A stretch of DNA of 64,000 nucleotides from an uncultured Roseburia sp. (GTDB lineage: Bacteria > Bacillota > Clostridia > Lachnospirales > Lachnospiraceae). The notes beneath the pieces were generated by a model that worked only from the letters and a program-made list of their open reading frames with translations, ran no database searches and had not been told where the DNA came from. A program made the translations under genes and the position numbers. The DNA is taken from assembly GCA_946002055.1 (NCBI GenBank), contig CAMFYL010000010.1, forward strand, positions 1 to 64,000. The letters are read 5' to 3'. Below are positions 1 to 8,371 of this stretch, piece after piece; within the stretch, counting starts at the first letter, position 1, and each line of letters begins with the position of its first letter.

Positions 1-935
1 TTTCTTCGGGCAAGCTCTTCCACGGAACTTTTCTCTTTTGACAGGGAAAGAATCATCTGTTGCTCTTCCGTAAGGTCAGTCAGCGTGACGACGTATCCAT
101 AATGATTACTGTTAGATGAGATTTTTTGAATGTGTGTTTTATAATAATGCTGATTGTATTCCAGCAGTTCTTTATCCTCAGAAAAATGATAAAAATTTTG
201 CAGATAGGACTCTTCAAAATGTTCTCTTGCAATATTGTTGGATCTTAAATATTGCTGTTCACCGTCAAATAAAATAGTTGCAACATTGTTACTGCTAAAG
301 AGCCGATCCTGTAACTCTGTGGATACATCCAAAAGGTAGCCTTTCTTTAACAAGTAAAGAACGATGGCGCATGTGGCAATGAGACAGGATGATAATACAG
401 GAATGCCGTAATTGCTTATGCTTCGCAAAATAATACCAATAATTGTAAGGGAAGAGGCCAGATATATCATACCTGCAACATATCTCTCCCGTTTACTCTT
501 AATTCGCCGGGAGTAAGAAAAGAGAACAGATATAATGAATATGCTACAGCTATATGCGTATACAAAAATTAAATACAAATAGCGAAAAATAGGATATTCC
601 AAAATGTTCATGAACAAAATAAAGACATCTCCGAAAATAAGGGAAATGAATCCGATACACTCTAAGTAAATAGGAATTTTCGCATGTGAGAAATCAAACA
701 TATAGTGCAAGAATACATAAATCATTTGCACAAAAAGTAACTGCTCAAGAATGGTAAAAACATGAGTGGCACCTGTAAATGCCAAGACCATCTCGTAAAA
801 ATCATAGATACAAACGCCGGTCAATAAAACCGGCAACAGGCGATGAGATTTTGAATATGCATCGGAACAAGCGTAGAATTGCATACAAAAAAGAGCAACA
901 ATTAAGCTAATAAATCGTATTACAATATACTCCAT
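1..935 (-). CDS. Multi-pass membrane sensor, partial (C-terminus beyond window)
   Basis: An open frame runs without a stop from an ATG at 935 to the left edge, about 311 codons. A GGGGAGAG ribosome site (941-948) precedes the start. The first roughly 200 residues form about six or seven hydrophobic segments. These are followed by a PAS-like soluble part in which FDGEQQYLRSNN and VVTLTDLTEEQQ can be read, then a helical stretch rich in K, E and S. This resembles proteins with an N-terminal 7TM sensor domain joined through a PAS module to a histidine kinase or GGDEF output, but the output domain lies outside the window. It is divergent from the gene at 1103. The membrane sensor call is solid; histidine kinase is an inference. 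Confidence 0.7.
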   Translation of the reverse strand, partial: MEYIVIRFISLIVALFCMQFYACSDAYSKSHRLLPVLLTGVCIYDFYEMVLAFTGATHVFTILEQLLFVQMIYVFLHYMFDFSHAKIPIYLECIGFISLIFGDVFILFMNILEYPIFRYLYLIFVYAYSCSIFIISVLFSYSRRIKSKRERYVAGMIYLASSLTIIGIILRSISNYGIPVLSSCLIATCAIVLYLLKKGYLLDVSTELQDRLFSSNNVATILFDGEQQYLRSNNIAREHFEESYLQNFYHFSEDKELLEYNQHYYKTHIQKISSNSNHYGYVVTLTDLTEEQQMILSLSKEKSSVEELARR

Positions 936-1036
936 AAAATCTCTCCCCAAATGCCAAAATCTGACAATAAAGTCAACCACATTTTAGCACGAGATGGACC
1001 GTTGTGTAAATAAAAGAAAACCACAAAAAGAAAGGC

Positions 1037-1066
1037 TTGAGCCAACTTATGTGGCAGGTGTATAAT
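1037..1066 (+). promoter_or_regulatory. Sigma-A-type promoter for the 1103 gene
   Basis: TTGAGC (1037-1042) and TATAAT (1061-1066) are separated by 18 bp, about 37 bp upstream of the ATG at 1103. Confidence 0.65.
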
Positions 1067-1102
1067 ATATGTAATATTATGTCATAACCACGGGGGATAT
1101 CT

Positions 1103-2290
1103 ATGGACAATTTACAAGAGATGGAACAGGGAAAAGTAACACCGAAAGATTCTATTATGAGGGAAAAACTGGTAATAGGATTTACCAGCGTATTTGAAGC
1201 GCTATTCCTATTATTAGAATTATATTTTATGATTCACTCAGATGACAATTTTACGGTAATGATTGTCATCGCAATCTGTATGGTATTGGTGTTGTTTTTT
1301 CTTGTTATGGCCATTATCGACTTATCACAGAAAACAAAACGAAGAGAACTTCAGGAGTTTGAAGATATTTACAAGGCCCAGAAAGCATCCTATCTCGCAA
1401 CAAAAAAATACTTTGATGAGATAGGCGAGCGCTTAAGCACTTTGGAAGAGAACACGGCCTTTCCGGCAGAGGATATTATTTCAGCTCAGAAGGCAATGGC
1501 CAAGGTTACCATTAGTAGAAATAAAGAAAATGCAGAAGCCCTTATGAATGCAAATGATGAGTTGATTCAGAGAGTTTTTGGTTTCGAGGAGAAACTTTCC
1601 GATAGTAATCAGGAAATCTTGCGTCAGCAGCAGGATTTGATCCAGCAGACCAAAGAGGATATGGAAAGAAATCATCAATCAATGCAGGATCAGTTTCAAG
1701 CTCTCCAGGATGCATTGCAACAAATGCAGCAAAGCGCAACCTTCATTCCGCCTACTGTTGAGAATATCCTACAGGAAGACACTCCTATACCACAGGAGAC
1801 CATGTCAGTAAACCAGGAAATGACAGAATCAGAGGAAACAGAATTCGAGGCGGCTAGTCAGGCCCTTGATGATTTGCTTGGTGAACAGGATATGTCATCT
1901 CTTGATGATATGGAAGAAGAGTTACCATCCTTGGATGATATAGACGTTGAATTGCCGGAGATAGATAATTTGGCAATAGAAGAAGAAACGTCGGAGACAG
2001 ACAACTTGGCAATGGAAGAGGAAATGCCATCTTTAGATGAGCTTTTAGTGGACGAGATTCCGGAAGAAGTTCCAGAGACGCCAGATTTATCAGATCCAAA
2101 TAAACAGCTATCGGCAGATGAGATAGCTGCACTATTTGCCAATGCAGATGCTATAGAGGAACCAGAGCCGATTCCAGAGCCGGAGATAGAGGAGCAACCG
2201 GAAGAAGATACTTTGCCTATGCCGGATTTATCAGATCCAAACAAGACATTATCGCCGGATGAAATTGCAGCATTATTTGCAAATATGTAG
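1103..2290 (+). CDS. Membrane-anchored coiled-coil protein with acidic tail and repeated LSxDEIAALFAN peptides
   Basis: 395 aa. Residues about 24-45 and 52-75 form two transmembrane helices. Residues about 76-215 are a charged, Gln-rich coiled coil. The rest is very acidic with SLDD/SLDE-type motifs. Two near-identical peptides of about 22 residues, containing DLSDPNK followed by LSxDEIAALFAN, lie near residues 326-347 and 373-395; the second forms the extreme C-terminus. The peptides resemble the LSQAEIDALL N-terminal peptide of flagellar FliM, which binds phosphorylated CheY. A docking role for a receiver or similar domain is only an inference. The protein probably sits in the membrane with a long cytoplasmic tail. 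I do not recognise a named family. It has its own promoter and is followed by tRNA-Lys. Confidence 0.8.
   Translation: MDNLQEMEQGKVTPKDSIMREKLVIGFTSVFEALFLLLELYFMIHSDDNFTVMIVIAICMVLVLFFLVMAIIDLSQKTKRRELQEFEDIYKAQKASYLATKKYFDEIGERLSTLEENTAFPAEDIISAQKAMAKVTISRNKENAEALMNANDELIQRVFGFEEKLSDSNQEILRQQQDLIQQTKEDMERNHQSMQDQFQALQDALQQMQQSATFIPPTVENILQEDTPIPQETMSVNQEMTESEETEFEAASQALDDLLGEQDMSSLDDMEEELPSLDDIDVELPEIDNLAIEEETSETDNLAMEEEMPSLDELLVDEIPEEVPETPDLSDPNKQLSADEIAALFANADAIEEPEPIPEPEIEEQPEEDTLPMPDLSDPNKTLSPDEIAALFANM
2078..2287 (+). repeat. Two copies of a peptide-coding repeat (DLSDPNK...DEIAALFAN)
   Basis: The copies are at 2078-2143 and 2219-2287 inside the preceding gene, separated by an acidic Pro/Glu-rich linker of about 25 codons. 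At protein level they differ mainly at two positions after DLSDPNK. Confidence 0.85.
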
Positions 2291-2386
2291 ATTGAAAAAT
2301 TTTTAGGAAATTTTTAAAAAAATCAAAAAAACACTTGCTTTTTACGAAAAGATGTTGTATCCTACTACTTGTCGTGAAAAGCGTAT

Positions 2387-2459
2387 CCGCGACTAGCTCA
2401 GCTGGCAGAGCACCTGACTCTTAATCAGGGTGTCCAGGGTTCGAACCCCTGGTCGCGGA
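2387..2459 (+). tRNA. tRNA-Lys(CTT)
   Basis: A full cloverleaf can be drawn. The acceptor stem is CCGCGAC / GTCGCGG, with a D arm and an anticodon stem CCTGA / TCAGG around loop CTCTTAA (anticodon CTT at 2420-2422). The T arm is CAGGG-TTCGAAC-CCCTG, and the discriminator is A. The 3' CCA is not encoded. The 363 bp between the flanking protein genes hold this tRNA and two hairpins. Confidence 0.97.
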
Positions 2460-2467
2460 CTTGGAAA

Positions 2468-2506
2468 TAACTTGGACAGATTTCGCGCTGTCTGGGTTAT
2501 TTTTTT
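2468..2506 (+). terminator. Rho-independent terminator after tRNA-Lys
   Basis: A 12-bp stem (2468-2479 with 2488-2499, including G-U pairs) with an 8-nt loop is followed by seven T. Confidence 0.8.
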
Positions 2507-2512
2507 GTACTT

Positions 2513-2555
2513 AAACCATCGTGGGCACAGAAGAGTTCTATGCGATGGTTTTTTT
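2513..2555 (+). terminator. Second hairpin with T-run
   Basis: A perfect 9-bp inverted repeat, AAACCATCG / CGATGGTTT, with a 21-nt loop is followed by T residues. It is either a back-up terminator or a leader structure ahead of the kinase gene. Confidence 0.5.
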
Positions 2556-2653
2556 GTTGAGAAGAAAAATATGAAACAATCTCGTTGATATTTATATAGT
2601 AGAAAAAAATCCCAAATGATAAAATGAAAGTAGTTTTATTATGGGAGGTAACT

Positions 2654-4249
2654 ATGGAGAATATTGCTGAGTTAATTGAAAATGGAAAAGCCCTTTTGGG
2701 TATAGAATTTGGTTCTACAAGAATCAAGGCAGTTTTGATTGATGAGAATCACAATCCAATTGCCAGCGGAGATTTTGTTTGGGAGAACCGCTTGGAAAAT
2801 GGATTTTGGACCTATCATCAGGATGAAATTTGGGAAGGATTGCAGGAGAGTTATCGCAATCTGAAAAGGGATGTAGCAGATAAATATGGGGTAAAGCTTA
2901 CCAAAGTTGCTGCCCTTGGTTTTAGTGCTATGATGCATGGATATCTTGCGTTTGGCAAAGAGGACGAACTTTTGGTACCTTTCCGTACATGGAGAAACAG
3001 TACAACAGGAGAAGCGGCCAAGGAATTAAGTGAGTTGTTTGCATATAACATTCCGGAGAGATGGAGCATTTCTCACTTGTATCAGGCCATTTTAAATAAC
3101 GAAGAGCATGTGCCAAACATTACCTTTTTCACCACATTGGCAGGATATATTCACTGGCAGTTGACAGGTGAGAAGGTTATCGGTGTAGGCGATGCTTCCG
3201 GTATGTTTCCTATTGATCCTAAGACAAAGTCATACGATGCCGTTATGCTGGATAAGTTTGCCGAGCTGATTAAGAATAAGGGATTTGATTGGTCATTACC
3301 TGAGATTTTGCCGGAGATTCGTCTGGCTGGTGAGTCAGCAGGTGTTTTGACAGAGGCAGGTGCTTTGCTTTTGGATCCAACAGGAGAGCTTGCAGCGGGA
3401 GCACCTATTGCACCACCGGAAGGAGACGCCGGAACAGGTATGGTTGCAACCAACAGTGTAAAGCAGCGTACAGGTAATGTATCCGCAGGAACTTCTGTAT
3501 TTGCAATGATTGTTCTGGAGAAAGAGTTGCAGAACTACTATCCGGAGATTGATATGGTTACAACACCAGACGGAAGTTTGGTAGCTATGGTACACGCAAA
3601 TAACTGCACCAGTGATTTGAATGCCTGGGTTGGCTTGTGTAAAGAAGTGCTTACCACCTTTGGCGTTGATGTATCTGGTGATGAGTTATATGGTACCTTG
3701 TATCGCAAAGCGCTTTCTGCAGATGCAGATTGTGGCGGACTTCTTTCTTATGGATTTTTATCTGGTGAGAATATTATGAAGTGTGAAGAGGGAAGACCGA
3801 TGTTTGTAAGACTTCCCGATAGCAAGTTTAACTTAGCGAACTTTATGCGCACACATCTATATGCTAGTTTTGGCGCATTGAAGGTTGGTATGGATTTGCT
3901 TCTTCAGAAGGAGCAGGTGTCCATTGATACCATTTACGGACACGGCGGAATCTTTAAAACAAAGGGTGTAGCACAGAACTTCTTGGCAGCTGCCATTGAT
4001 ACACCGGTATCTGTTATGGCAACAGCAGGTGAAGGCGGTCCTTGGGGCATGGCTGTATTGGCGGCTTATCTTGTAAATAAGAACGAGGGCGAATCATTAG
4101 AGGATTATCTTGCATCTAAGGTATTTGCAGATGCCAAGGGAGAAAGTGTAGATCCTAATCCGGAAGATGTGAAGGGATTTGCCGCATATATCAATCGATT
4201 TAAGAGTGCCATTTCTGCAGAACAGGCAGCAGTAGCAGATTTTAAATAA
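2654..4249 (+). CDS. FGGY-family carbohydrate kinase, probable L-ribulokinase-like
   Basis: 531 aa from the ATG at 2654, chosen because GGGAGG (2643-2648) lies at good spacing; an in-frame ATG at 2624 has no such site. The N-terminal phosphate-binding motif reads [12 protein letters not shown], with Glu where most FGGY kinases have Asp. The second half carries [21 protein letters not shown] and [14 protein letters not shown], typical of the ATP-side domain. It is followed after 27 bp by araD, so the likely reaction is ATP-dependent phosphorylation of L-ribulose or a similar ketopentose in the cytoplasm. The family assignment is firm. The exact substrate rests on the neighbour, and xylulose kinase activity cannot be excluded. 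Confidence 0.85.
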   Translation: MENIAELIENGKALLGIEFGSTRIKAVLIDENHNPIASGDFVWENRLENGFWTYHQDEIWEGLQESYRNLKRDVADKYGVKLTKVAALGFSAMMHGYLAFGKEDELLVPFRTWRNSTTGEAAKELSELFAYNIPERWSISHLYQAILNNEEHVPNITFFTTLAGYIHWQLTGEKVIGVGDASGMFPIDPKTKSYDAVMLDKFAELIKNKGFDWSLPEILPEIRLAGESAGVLTEAGALLLDPTGELAAGAPIAPPEGDAGTGMVATNSVKQRTGNVSAGTSVFAMIVLEKELQNYYPEIDMVTTPDGSLVAMVHANNCTSDLNAWVGLCKEVLTTFGVDVSGDELYGTLYRKALSADADCGGLLSYGFLSGENIMKCEEGRPMFVRLPDSKFNLANFMRTHLYASFGALKVGMDLLLQKEQVSIDTIYGHGGIFKTKGVAQNFLAAAIDTPVSVMATAGEGGPWGMAVLAAYLVNKNEGESLEDYLASKVFADAKGESVDPNPEDVKGFAAYINRFKSAISAEQAAVADFK

Positions 4250-4276
4250 TCCAGGAACGTAAGAAAGGACAGAGTT

Positions 4277-4975
4277 ATGCTAGAACAGTTAAAGAAAGAA
4301 GTATATGAGGCAAATATGCTTTTGCCAAAGTATGGATTGGTTACCTTTACTTGGGGAAATGTCAGTGGTATTGACAGAGAGACAGGACTTTTTGTCATTA
4401 AGCCAAGTGGCGTAGACTATGACAAGCTTACACCGGAAGATATGGTGGTAGTAGATTTAGATGGCAATAAGGTAGAAGGCAGGTACAATCCTTCTTCTGA
4501 TACCGAGACCCATCGTATTCTATATCAAAGATTTCCGGAGGTGGGCGGTATTGTGCATACCCATTCTACGTGGGCAACCAGTTGGGCCCAGGCAGGGAGA
4601 AACATTCCTTGCTATGGCACAACTCACGCTGACTATATTTATCAGGATGTTCCTTGCGTAAGAAATCTTACAAAGGAAGAAATCGATGACGGATATGAGA
4701 GAAATACAGGTGTTTTGATTGCAGATGAGTTTGATACACAAAACATTGATTATGTAGCAACACCTGCTGTTCTCTGTAAGAATCACGGCCCATTTACCTG
4801 GGGTAAGGATGCCAATGAAGCCGTACATAATGCTGTAGTTTTGGAGGAAGTCGCAAAAATGGCAGCAAATTGCGAAATGATCAACCCACAGGTTACACCA
4901 GCACCACAAGTGCTTATGGATAAGCATTATTATCGCAAGCACGGTGCAAATGCCTACTATGGTCAAAATAATTGA
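4277..4975 (+). CDS. araD: L-ribulose-5-phosphate 4-epimerase
   Basis: 232 aa, a class II aldolase-like fold. The zinc ligands known from E. coli AraD are all present: Asp75 in SSDTETHR, His94 and His96 in VHTHSTWA, and His170 in CKNHGPF. GTTHADY is also typical. The enzyme converts L-ribulose-5-phosphate to D-xylulose-5-phosphate, joining arabinose catabolism to the pentose phosphate pathway. AAAGGAC precedes the ATG. It is the last gene of a two-gene unit with the upstream FGGY kinase; araA and an arabinose transporter are not nearby. Confidence 0.95.
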   Translation: MLEQLKKEVYEANMLLPKYGLVTFTWGNVSGIDRETGLFVIKPSGVDYDKLTPEDMVVVDLDGNKVEGRYNPSSDTETHRILYQRFPEVGGIVHTHSTWATSWAQAGRNIPCYGTTHADYIYQDVPCVRNLTKEEIDDGYERNTGVLIADEFDTQNIDYVATPAVLCKNHGPFTWGKDANEAVHNAVVLEEVAKMAANCEMINPQVTPAPQVLMDKHYYRKHGANAYYGQNN

Positions 4976-5080
4976 TCCAGTTCCTTTGCAACACATTTTA
5001 GTGATTTTGTGATGCAACGGAAACTTTTCCTGTTTTTACAAAATCGATAGAAGTATGGGAGAAAAAAACAACGTTTCATA

Positions 5081-5116
5081 AAAATAAGAGAAAGCAGGTG
5101 TGCTTTCTCTTATTTT
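5081..5116. terminator. Bidirectional terminator between araD and trmB
   Basis: A perfect 16-bp stem (5081-5096 / 5101-5116) with loop GGTG has A-runs and T-runs on both sides, so it can serve both converging genes. Confidence 0.9.
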
Positions 5117-5144
5117 ATGTTCTATAAAAAAATGTGTTCCGACT

Positions 5145-5792
5145 TCATGAGCGTTTGCCTGCTATCAACTTGTAGATGGGATTGCCCTTAGAAGAGAATT
5201 TTTCCTCATATTCCGTCATAATGTTACCCTGATTCATAGCATCGTCATGATGTAAGTCATAGGTAATCTCCAGGATTTCCCACGTATCTGAATTCTTAAT
5301 CTCTTCTACGGAGAAATCGAATAGACCGCGATTATCTGTCTTGAATTCTATATGCCCATCCGGAGTCAAAATCTCATAATATTTTTCCAAGAAATTAGAA
5401 GAGGTAAGACGTCGTTTTGCGTGACGATCCTTTGGCCATGGATCGCTAAAGTTGAGATAAATACGATCAACTTCACCTTTCTCAAAAATCTCATGGATGC
5501 TCTCTGCATTAAAACACAAGAAACGAAGATTTTCTAACGGCGCAACCTCCATTTTCTGAACGGCTCTAAGAAGCACGCTGGTATATTTTTCAATTCCCAA
5601 ATAGTTAATGTCAGGATTCTGATTTGCCATTCCCATAATAAACTGGCCTTTTCCCATGCCAATCTCAATATGAAGAGGCTGCTTTGTGGGGAAAATCATC
5701 TCCCATTGTCCCTTATGTATGTTCGTTTCTTGTACGCAGTATTCACTATTTTCAATGGCCTCATCGGCCCCCGGTATATTACGCAATCTCAT
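5145..5792 (-). CDS. trmB: tRNA (guanine-N7-)-methyltransferase
   Basis: 215 aa from the ATG at 5792. An in-frame GTG nine bases upstream sits inside the AGAGG ribosome site, so the ATG is preferred. The SAM-binding segment reads HIEIGMGKGQFI. LNFSDPWPKDRHAKRRL is the signature region of TrmB, which places m7G at position 46 of tRNAs using S-adenosylmethionine. PDGHIEFKTDN follows as usual. It is a single gene ending at a shared terminator with araD. Confidence 0.96.
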   Translation of the reverse strand: MRLRNIPGADEAIENSEYCVQETNIHKGQWEMIFPTKQPLHIEIGMGKGQFIMGMANQNPDINYLGIEKYTSVLLRAVQKMEVAPLENLRFLCFNAESIHEIFEKGEVDRIYLNFSDPWPKDRHAKRRLTSSNFLEKYYEILTPDGHIEFKTDNRGLFDFSVEEIKNSDTWEILEITYDLHHDDAMNQGNIMTEYEEKFSSKGNPIYKLIAGKRS

Positions 5793-5839
5793 TTTATTCA
5801 CCCTCTATATAGATTTAATATAATTGCTTATGGTTTATT

Positions 5840-5918
5840 GGATTGTACAGGCTCATCCTTTCTCATTCCGGGTACTTGTGAGCGTGCCCGGCATGGGATG
5901 GATGAGGATGTACAATCC
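5840..5918. repeat. Large imperfect palindrome / structured element
   Basis: The outer arms GGATTGTACA (5840-5849) and TGTACAATCC (5909-5918) are perfectly complementary. After a 2x2 internal loop the pairing continues with CTCATCC / GGATGAG. Inside lies a second 8-bp stem, CCGGGTAC / GTGCCCGG (one G-U pair). It lies between the divergent trmB and carboxypeptidase genes, upstream of the latter's promoter. It may be part of the trmB leader, a cruciform site or a relic mobile repeat. No convincing target-site duplication is visible. Confidence 0.6.
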
Positions 5919-5991
5919 GTATTAACGTAACTATGGGGTATATTTTACAACAAAAGGTAAAGTATGAAAAGCCAAAAAAGAAAGAAATCAG

Positions 5992-6020
5992 TTGCATAGA
6001 AAAAAAGGAGAGATTATACT
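5992..6020 (+). promoter_or_regulatory. Sigma-A-type promoter of the D,D-carboxypeptidase gene
   Basis: TTGCAT (5992-5997) and TATACT (6015-6020) are separated by exactly 17 bp. Confidence 0.7.
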
Positions 6021-6073
6021 AAAAATGTATGTTTTTTGGGAACATAAGGAAAAAGAGAGAAAGAGTTATATAT

Positions 6074-7567
6074 ATGAAGAGTTTTAAGAGATGGATTGCA
6101 ACGGCTATGGCAGGCCTGGTGACTACTGTGGGTATTTTTGGTGCAGCCAAGATGGATGTACAGGCAGAGGCTTATTGGCCAAGCAATGTGGAAGTGAATT
6201 CCGGTGCGGCAGTTGTCATGGAAATAGAGACAGGGACTATTCTTTATGAGAAGAATATGAATCAGTCCTATTATCCCGCTAGCATCACAAAGGTGATGAC
6301 AGCATTGTTGGCACTGGAAAATTGTGATTTGGATGAGATCATTACCTTTTCAGAGACGGCAGTATATGAGAACGAAGGGGATACCTCGCATATTGCCAGA
6401 GAAGTTGGAGAAGAGATGACCTTAGAATCCGCACTTTACGGTATGATGTTGGAATCTGCCAATGAGTGTGCTTGGGCCATTGGTGAGCATGTTGGTGGAA
6501 CGATGAATGAGTTTGTCAATATGATGAATGCCAGAGCCAAGGAGCTGGGATGTAGCGGAACACATTTTTGTAACCCAAATGGTTTGCCGGATGCAGATCA
6601 TTACGTGACAGCCCGCGATATGGCATTGATAGCGCAGGTGGCATATGATATTCCGAAGTTTCAGGAAATTTGCGGAACTCGTGCATACACGATTCCCGCA
6701 GACAACAAGAAAGAGGCGTATAACTGTAATAACACCCACGGAATGATAAGTAATCATAGAGGTGCCAGTCACTTATATGAATACGCCGTTGGTGGAAAGA
6801 CAGGATATACGGATGAGGCGGGAAATACACTTGTTACCTATGCCAAGAAAAACGGAATGACGCTGGTGTGTGTTGTTTTAAACAGTAAAAATCCGGCCCA
6901 TTATGAAGATACCGAAAGATTATTCGAGTATTGCTTTAATAACTTTTCTGTGAAGAGAGTTGCCGATTATGTAAAACTCCCTGATTTAGAGGATGAAAAT
7001 GCCGTTGGCGCATTAAGTGATAAAATTGATCTGATTCGCATAGATCCAAATGGCGTGGTAGTTCTTCCGAATACGGCATCCTTTGAGGATGCAGAGATGG
7101 AGGTAAGTCCTGCAAAAAAGGGTAGTAAGGCAGTTGCTAAAGTAACTTATTCTTATGCAGGAAAACAGATAGGCGGAGCGGATATTATATATGAGAAGTC
7201 AAAGAAAGCCCCTTATCCATTCCACAACCTTCCTGAAGAGGAGGGAGGAACAAAGATAAAATACTTCCGTATTGATTTTAAAACCATATTATGTGTTGTA
7301 CTCATAGCAGGTTTGTTGTTGCTGCTGGCCTATGCAATTCATTTGCAGTCCGGAAGAATTCTGTTGTTCATTCATCGCCATGCGAAAAAGCCAAGTAGTT
7401 ACCGCGGAAAATACCGCAAGATTAACCGTAGAAAATCAACGCCGGCATCAAGACGTCAGGTATCACGAAACCGAAACACTCCTAGAAGCATGAGCGGCAA
7501 TGAGAGAGACGGAAAACCAATAAAAAGAACGCATTATTCCAACACGAATCGAAGAAAAAGACGATAA
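6074..7567 (+). CDS. Serine-type D-alanyl-D-alanine carboxypeptidase (peptidase S11)
   Basis: 497 aa from the ATG at 6074, which starts a clean signal peptide (MKSFKRW, hydrophobic stretch, cleavage near VQA-EAY). An upstream in-frame ATG at 6029 would bury the signal. Penicillin-binding motifs occur in order: SITK in YYPASITKVMT, SAN in MLESANECAW, and KTG in GGKTGYT. The enzyme trims the terminal D-Ala of peptidoglycan stem peptides outside the membrane. After a C-terminal domain there is a membrane helix at about residues 408-428, then an unusually long Arg/Lys/Ser-rich tail (about 70 residues) that would be cytoplasmic or bind polyanions. The tail is not usual for DacA/DacF. Confidence 0.92.
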   Translation: MKSFKRWIATAMAGLVTTVGIFGAAKMDVQAEAYWPSNVEVNSGAAVVMEIETGTILYEKNMNQSYYPASITKVMTALLALENCDLDEIITFSETAVYENEGDTSHIAREVGEEMTLESALYGMMLESANECAWAIGEHVGGTMNEFVNMMNARAKELGCSGTHFCNPNGLPDADHYVTARDMALIAQVAYDIPKFQEICGTRAYTIPADNKKEAYNCNNTHGMISNHRGASHLYEYAVGGKTGYTDEAGNTLVTYAKKNGMTLVCVVLNSKNPAHYEDTERLFEYCFNNFSVKRVADYVKLPDLEDENAVGALSDKIDLIRIDPNGVVVLPNTASFEDAEMEVSPAKKGSKAVAKVTYSYAGKQIGGADIIYEKSKKAPYPFHNLPEEEGGTKIKYFRIDFKTILCVVLIAGLLLLLAYAIHLQSGRILLFIHRHAKKPSSYRGKYRKINRRKSTPASRRQVSRNRNTPRSMSGNERDGKPIKRTHYSNTNRRKRR

Positions 7568-7594
7568 AGAACAAGAATAATTGTAACAAAATAA

Positions 7595-7631
7595 AAAAAA
7601 GACAGCGTCTATACAAGATGCTGTCTTTTTT
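7595..7631 (+). terminator. Terminator after the carboxypeptidase gene
   Basis: A stem around GACAGCGTC / GATGCTGTC (one G-U pair), with flanking A and T runs, ends in six T. Confidence 0.85.
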
Positions 7632-7685
7632 GGTTTTACAAGAACATCTAGAAATTGTTGTCGAATTGTCAGACAATTTGACGAT

Positions 7686-8192
7686 TTAGCGTTTGGATAA
7701 GCTTTCCAGAAGAATCTTTAATTGCTGTTTTTTCTCTGTGTAAAAGAGTAGTCCCCGAGAGGTATTAACAATGGTCACATATTTATCAGAGAACGTGATG
7801 GAATCTTCGATAAGCTTTAACAGATAATCCTTGTAAGAAGAATCTACCTGAAGAAACAGCGTCTCGCAGGAGGAAAGAGATACAGGGGTGGCATGGGTCT
7901 TCTTTAAAAGATAAGAAAGCTCCTTCTCCTGAACTAATTGTTCTTCCGTTTTATTGATAATGTAATAGCCCTTATCATCCTTCGGCATATTCATTGCTTT
8001 TACTGCTCTTTGCACTTGCTTCGTCAGGCTGTCGCCTGCAGGGTACAGGGATTGAAAATAGCCCAAAAAATCGGTAGCATTTTTGAAATGCTCGTTGGTG
8101 CCCTTTTCCAGGACCTCTGTCATAAGAATACGTCGAATAATATCTTCGCATTCCTTTCGAGAAGGATTGCGTCGAGAATTTTGATTTTCCAT
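7686..8192 (-). CDS. Uncharacterised protein, possibly a divergent ArgR-like regulator
   Basis: 168 aa with GGAGG-type ribosome site. No clear named family is seen. The order of predicted elements is a helical N-terminal part with a helix-turn-helix-like stretch (about residues 40-75, ending KDDKGYYII), then a beta-alpha-beta C-terminal part (about 100-165). This resembles the layout of arginine repressors. However, the GTIAGDDT-type arginine-binding motif is absent; the matching place reads DKYVTIVNTSRG. It is divergent from the AbiE-like pair, and an inverted repeat overlaps its own -10 box. A DNA-binding autoregulator is plausible but not shown. Confidence 0.55.
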   Translation of the reverse strand: MENQNSRRNPSRKECEDIIRRILMTEVLEKGTNEHFKNATDFLGYFQSLYPAGDSLTKQVQRAVKAMNMPKDDKGYYIINKTEEQLVQEKELSYLLKKTHATPVSLSSCETLFLQVDSSYKDYLLKLIEDSITFSDKYVTIVNTSRGLLFYTEKKQQLKILLESLSKR

Positions 8193-8230
8193 AAGACCTC
8201 CTATGTATACTTACACACAAAAGACAATAA

Positions 8231-8260
8231 TTTGTGTCTTTTTTCATTATATGACACAAA
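8231..8260. promoter_or_regulatory. Operator-like inverted repeat TTTGTGTC-N14-GACACAAA
   Basis: The two perfect 8-bp arms lie at 8231-8238 and 8253-8260. Between them is the minus-strand -10 box (ATTATA on the plus strand, 8246-8251). A further TGTCTTTTGTGTG-like copy lies just downstream on the minus strand. Confidence 0.6.
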
Positions 8261-8274
8261 ATTACATATTTCAA
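8246..8274 (-). promoter_or_regulatory. Promoter of the 7686-8192 gene
   Basis: On the minus strand, TTGAAA (8274-8269) and TATAAT (8251-8246) are spaced by 17 bp. Confidence 0.7.
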
Positions 8275-8300
8275 GACAAAGCAAGGAGAATTACGACAAA

Positions 8301-8329
8301 TTGACATAAGTGTTTTTTCTATCTATAAT
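8301..8329 (+). promoter_or_regulatory. Perfect-consensus promoter of the AbiE-like pair
   Basis: TTGACA (8301-8306), a 17-bp spacer and TATAAT (8324-8329) match the sigma-A consensus at all 12 positions with ideal spacing. Confidence 0.85.
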
Positions 8330-8371
8330 AATAGGAAGAATTACCACATTACGAAGCGAGGAGTGGACAAA

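Noticed and set aside
1858..2244. Minus-strand Ser-rich ORF of 128 codons
   Set aside because: It is the antisense of the acidic repeat region of the 1103 gene; composition mirrors Asp/Glu codons and no ribosome site is present.
4520..5017. Minus-strand Cys/Ile-rich ORF of 165 codons
   Set aside because: It lies opposite araD, whose zinc ligands are all conserved, and has no recognisable motif or ribosome site.
5840..5918. Palindrome as a MITE-type insertion
   Set aside because: No target-site duplication and only one copy in the window; kept as a structural observation only.
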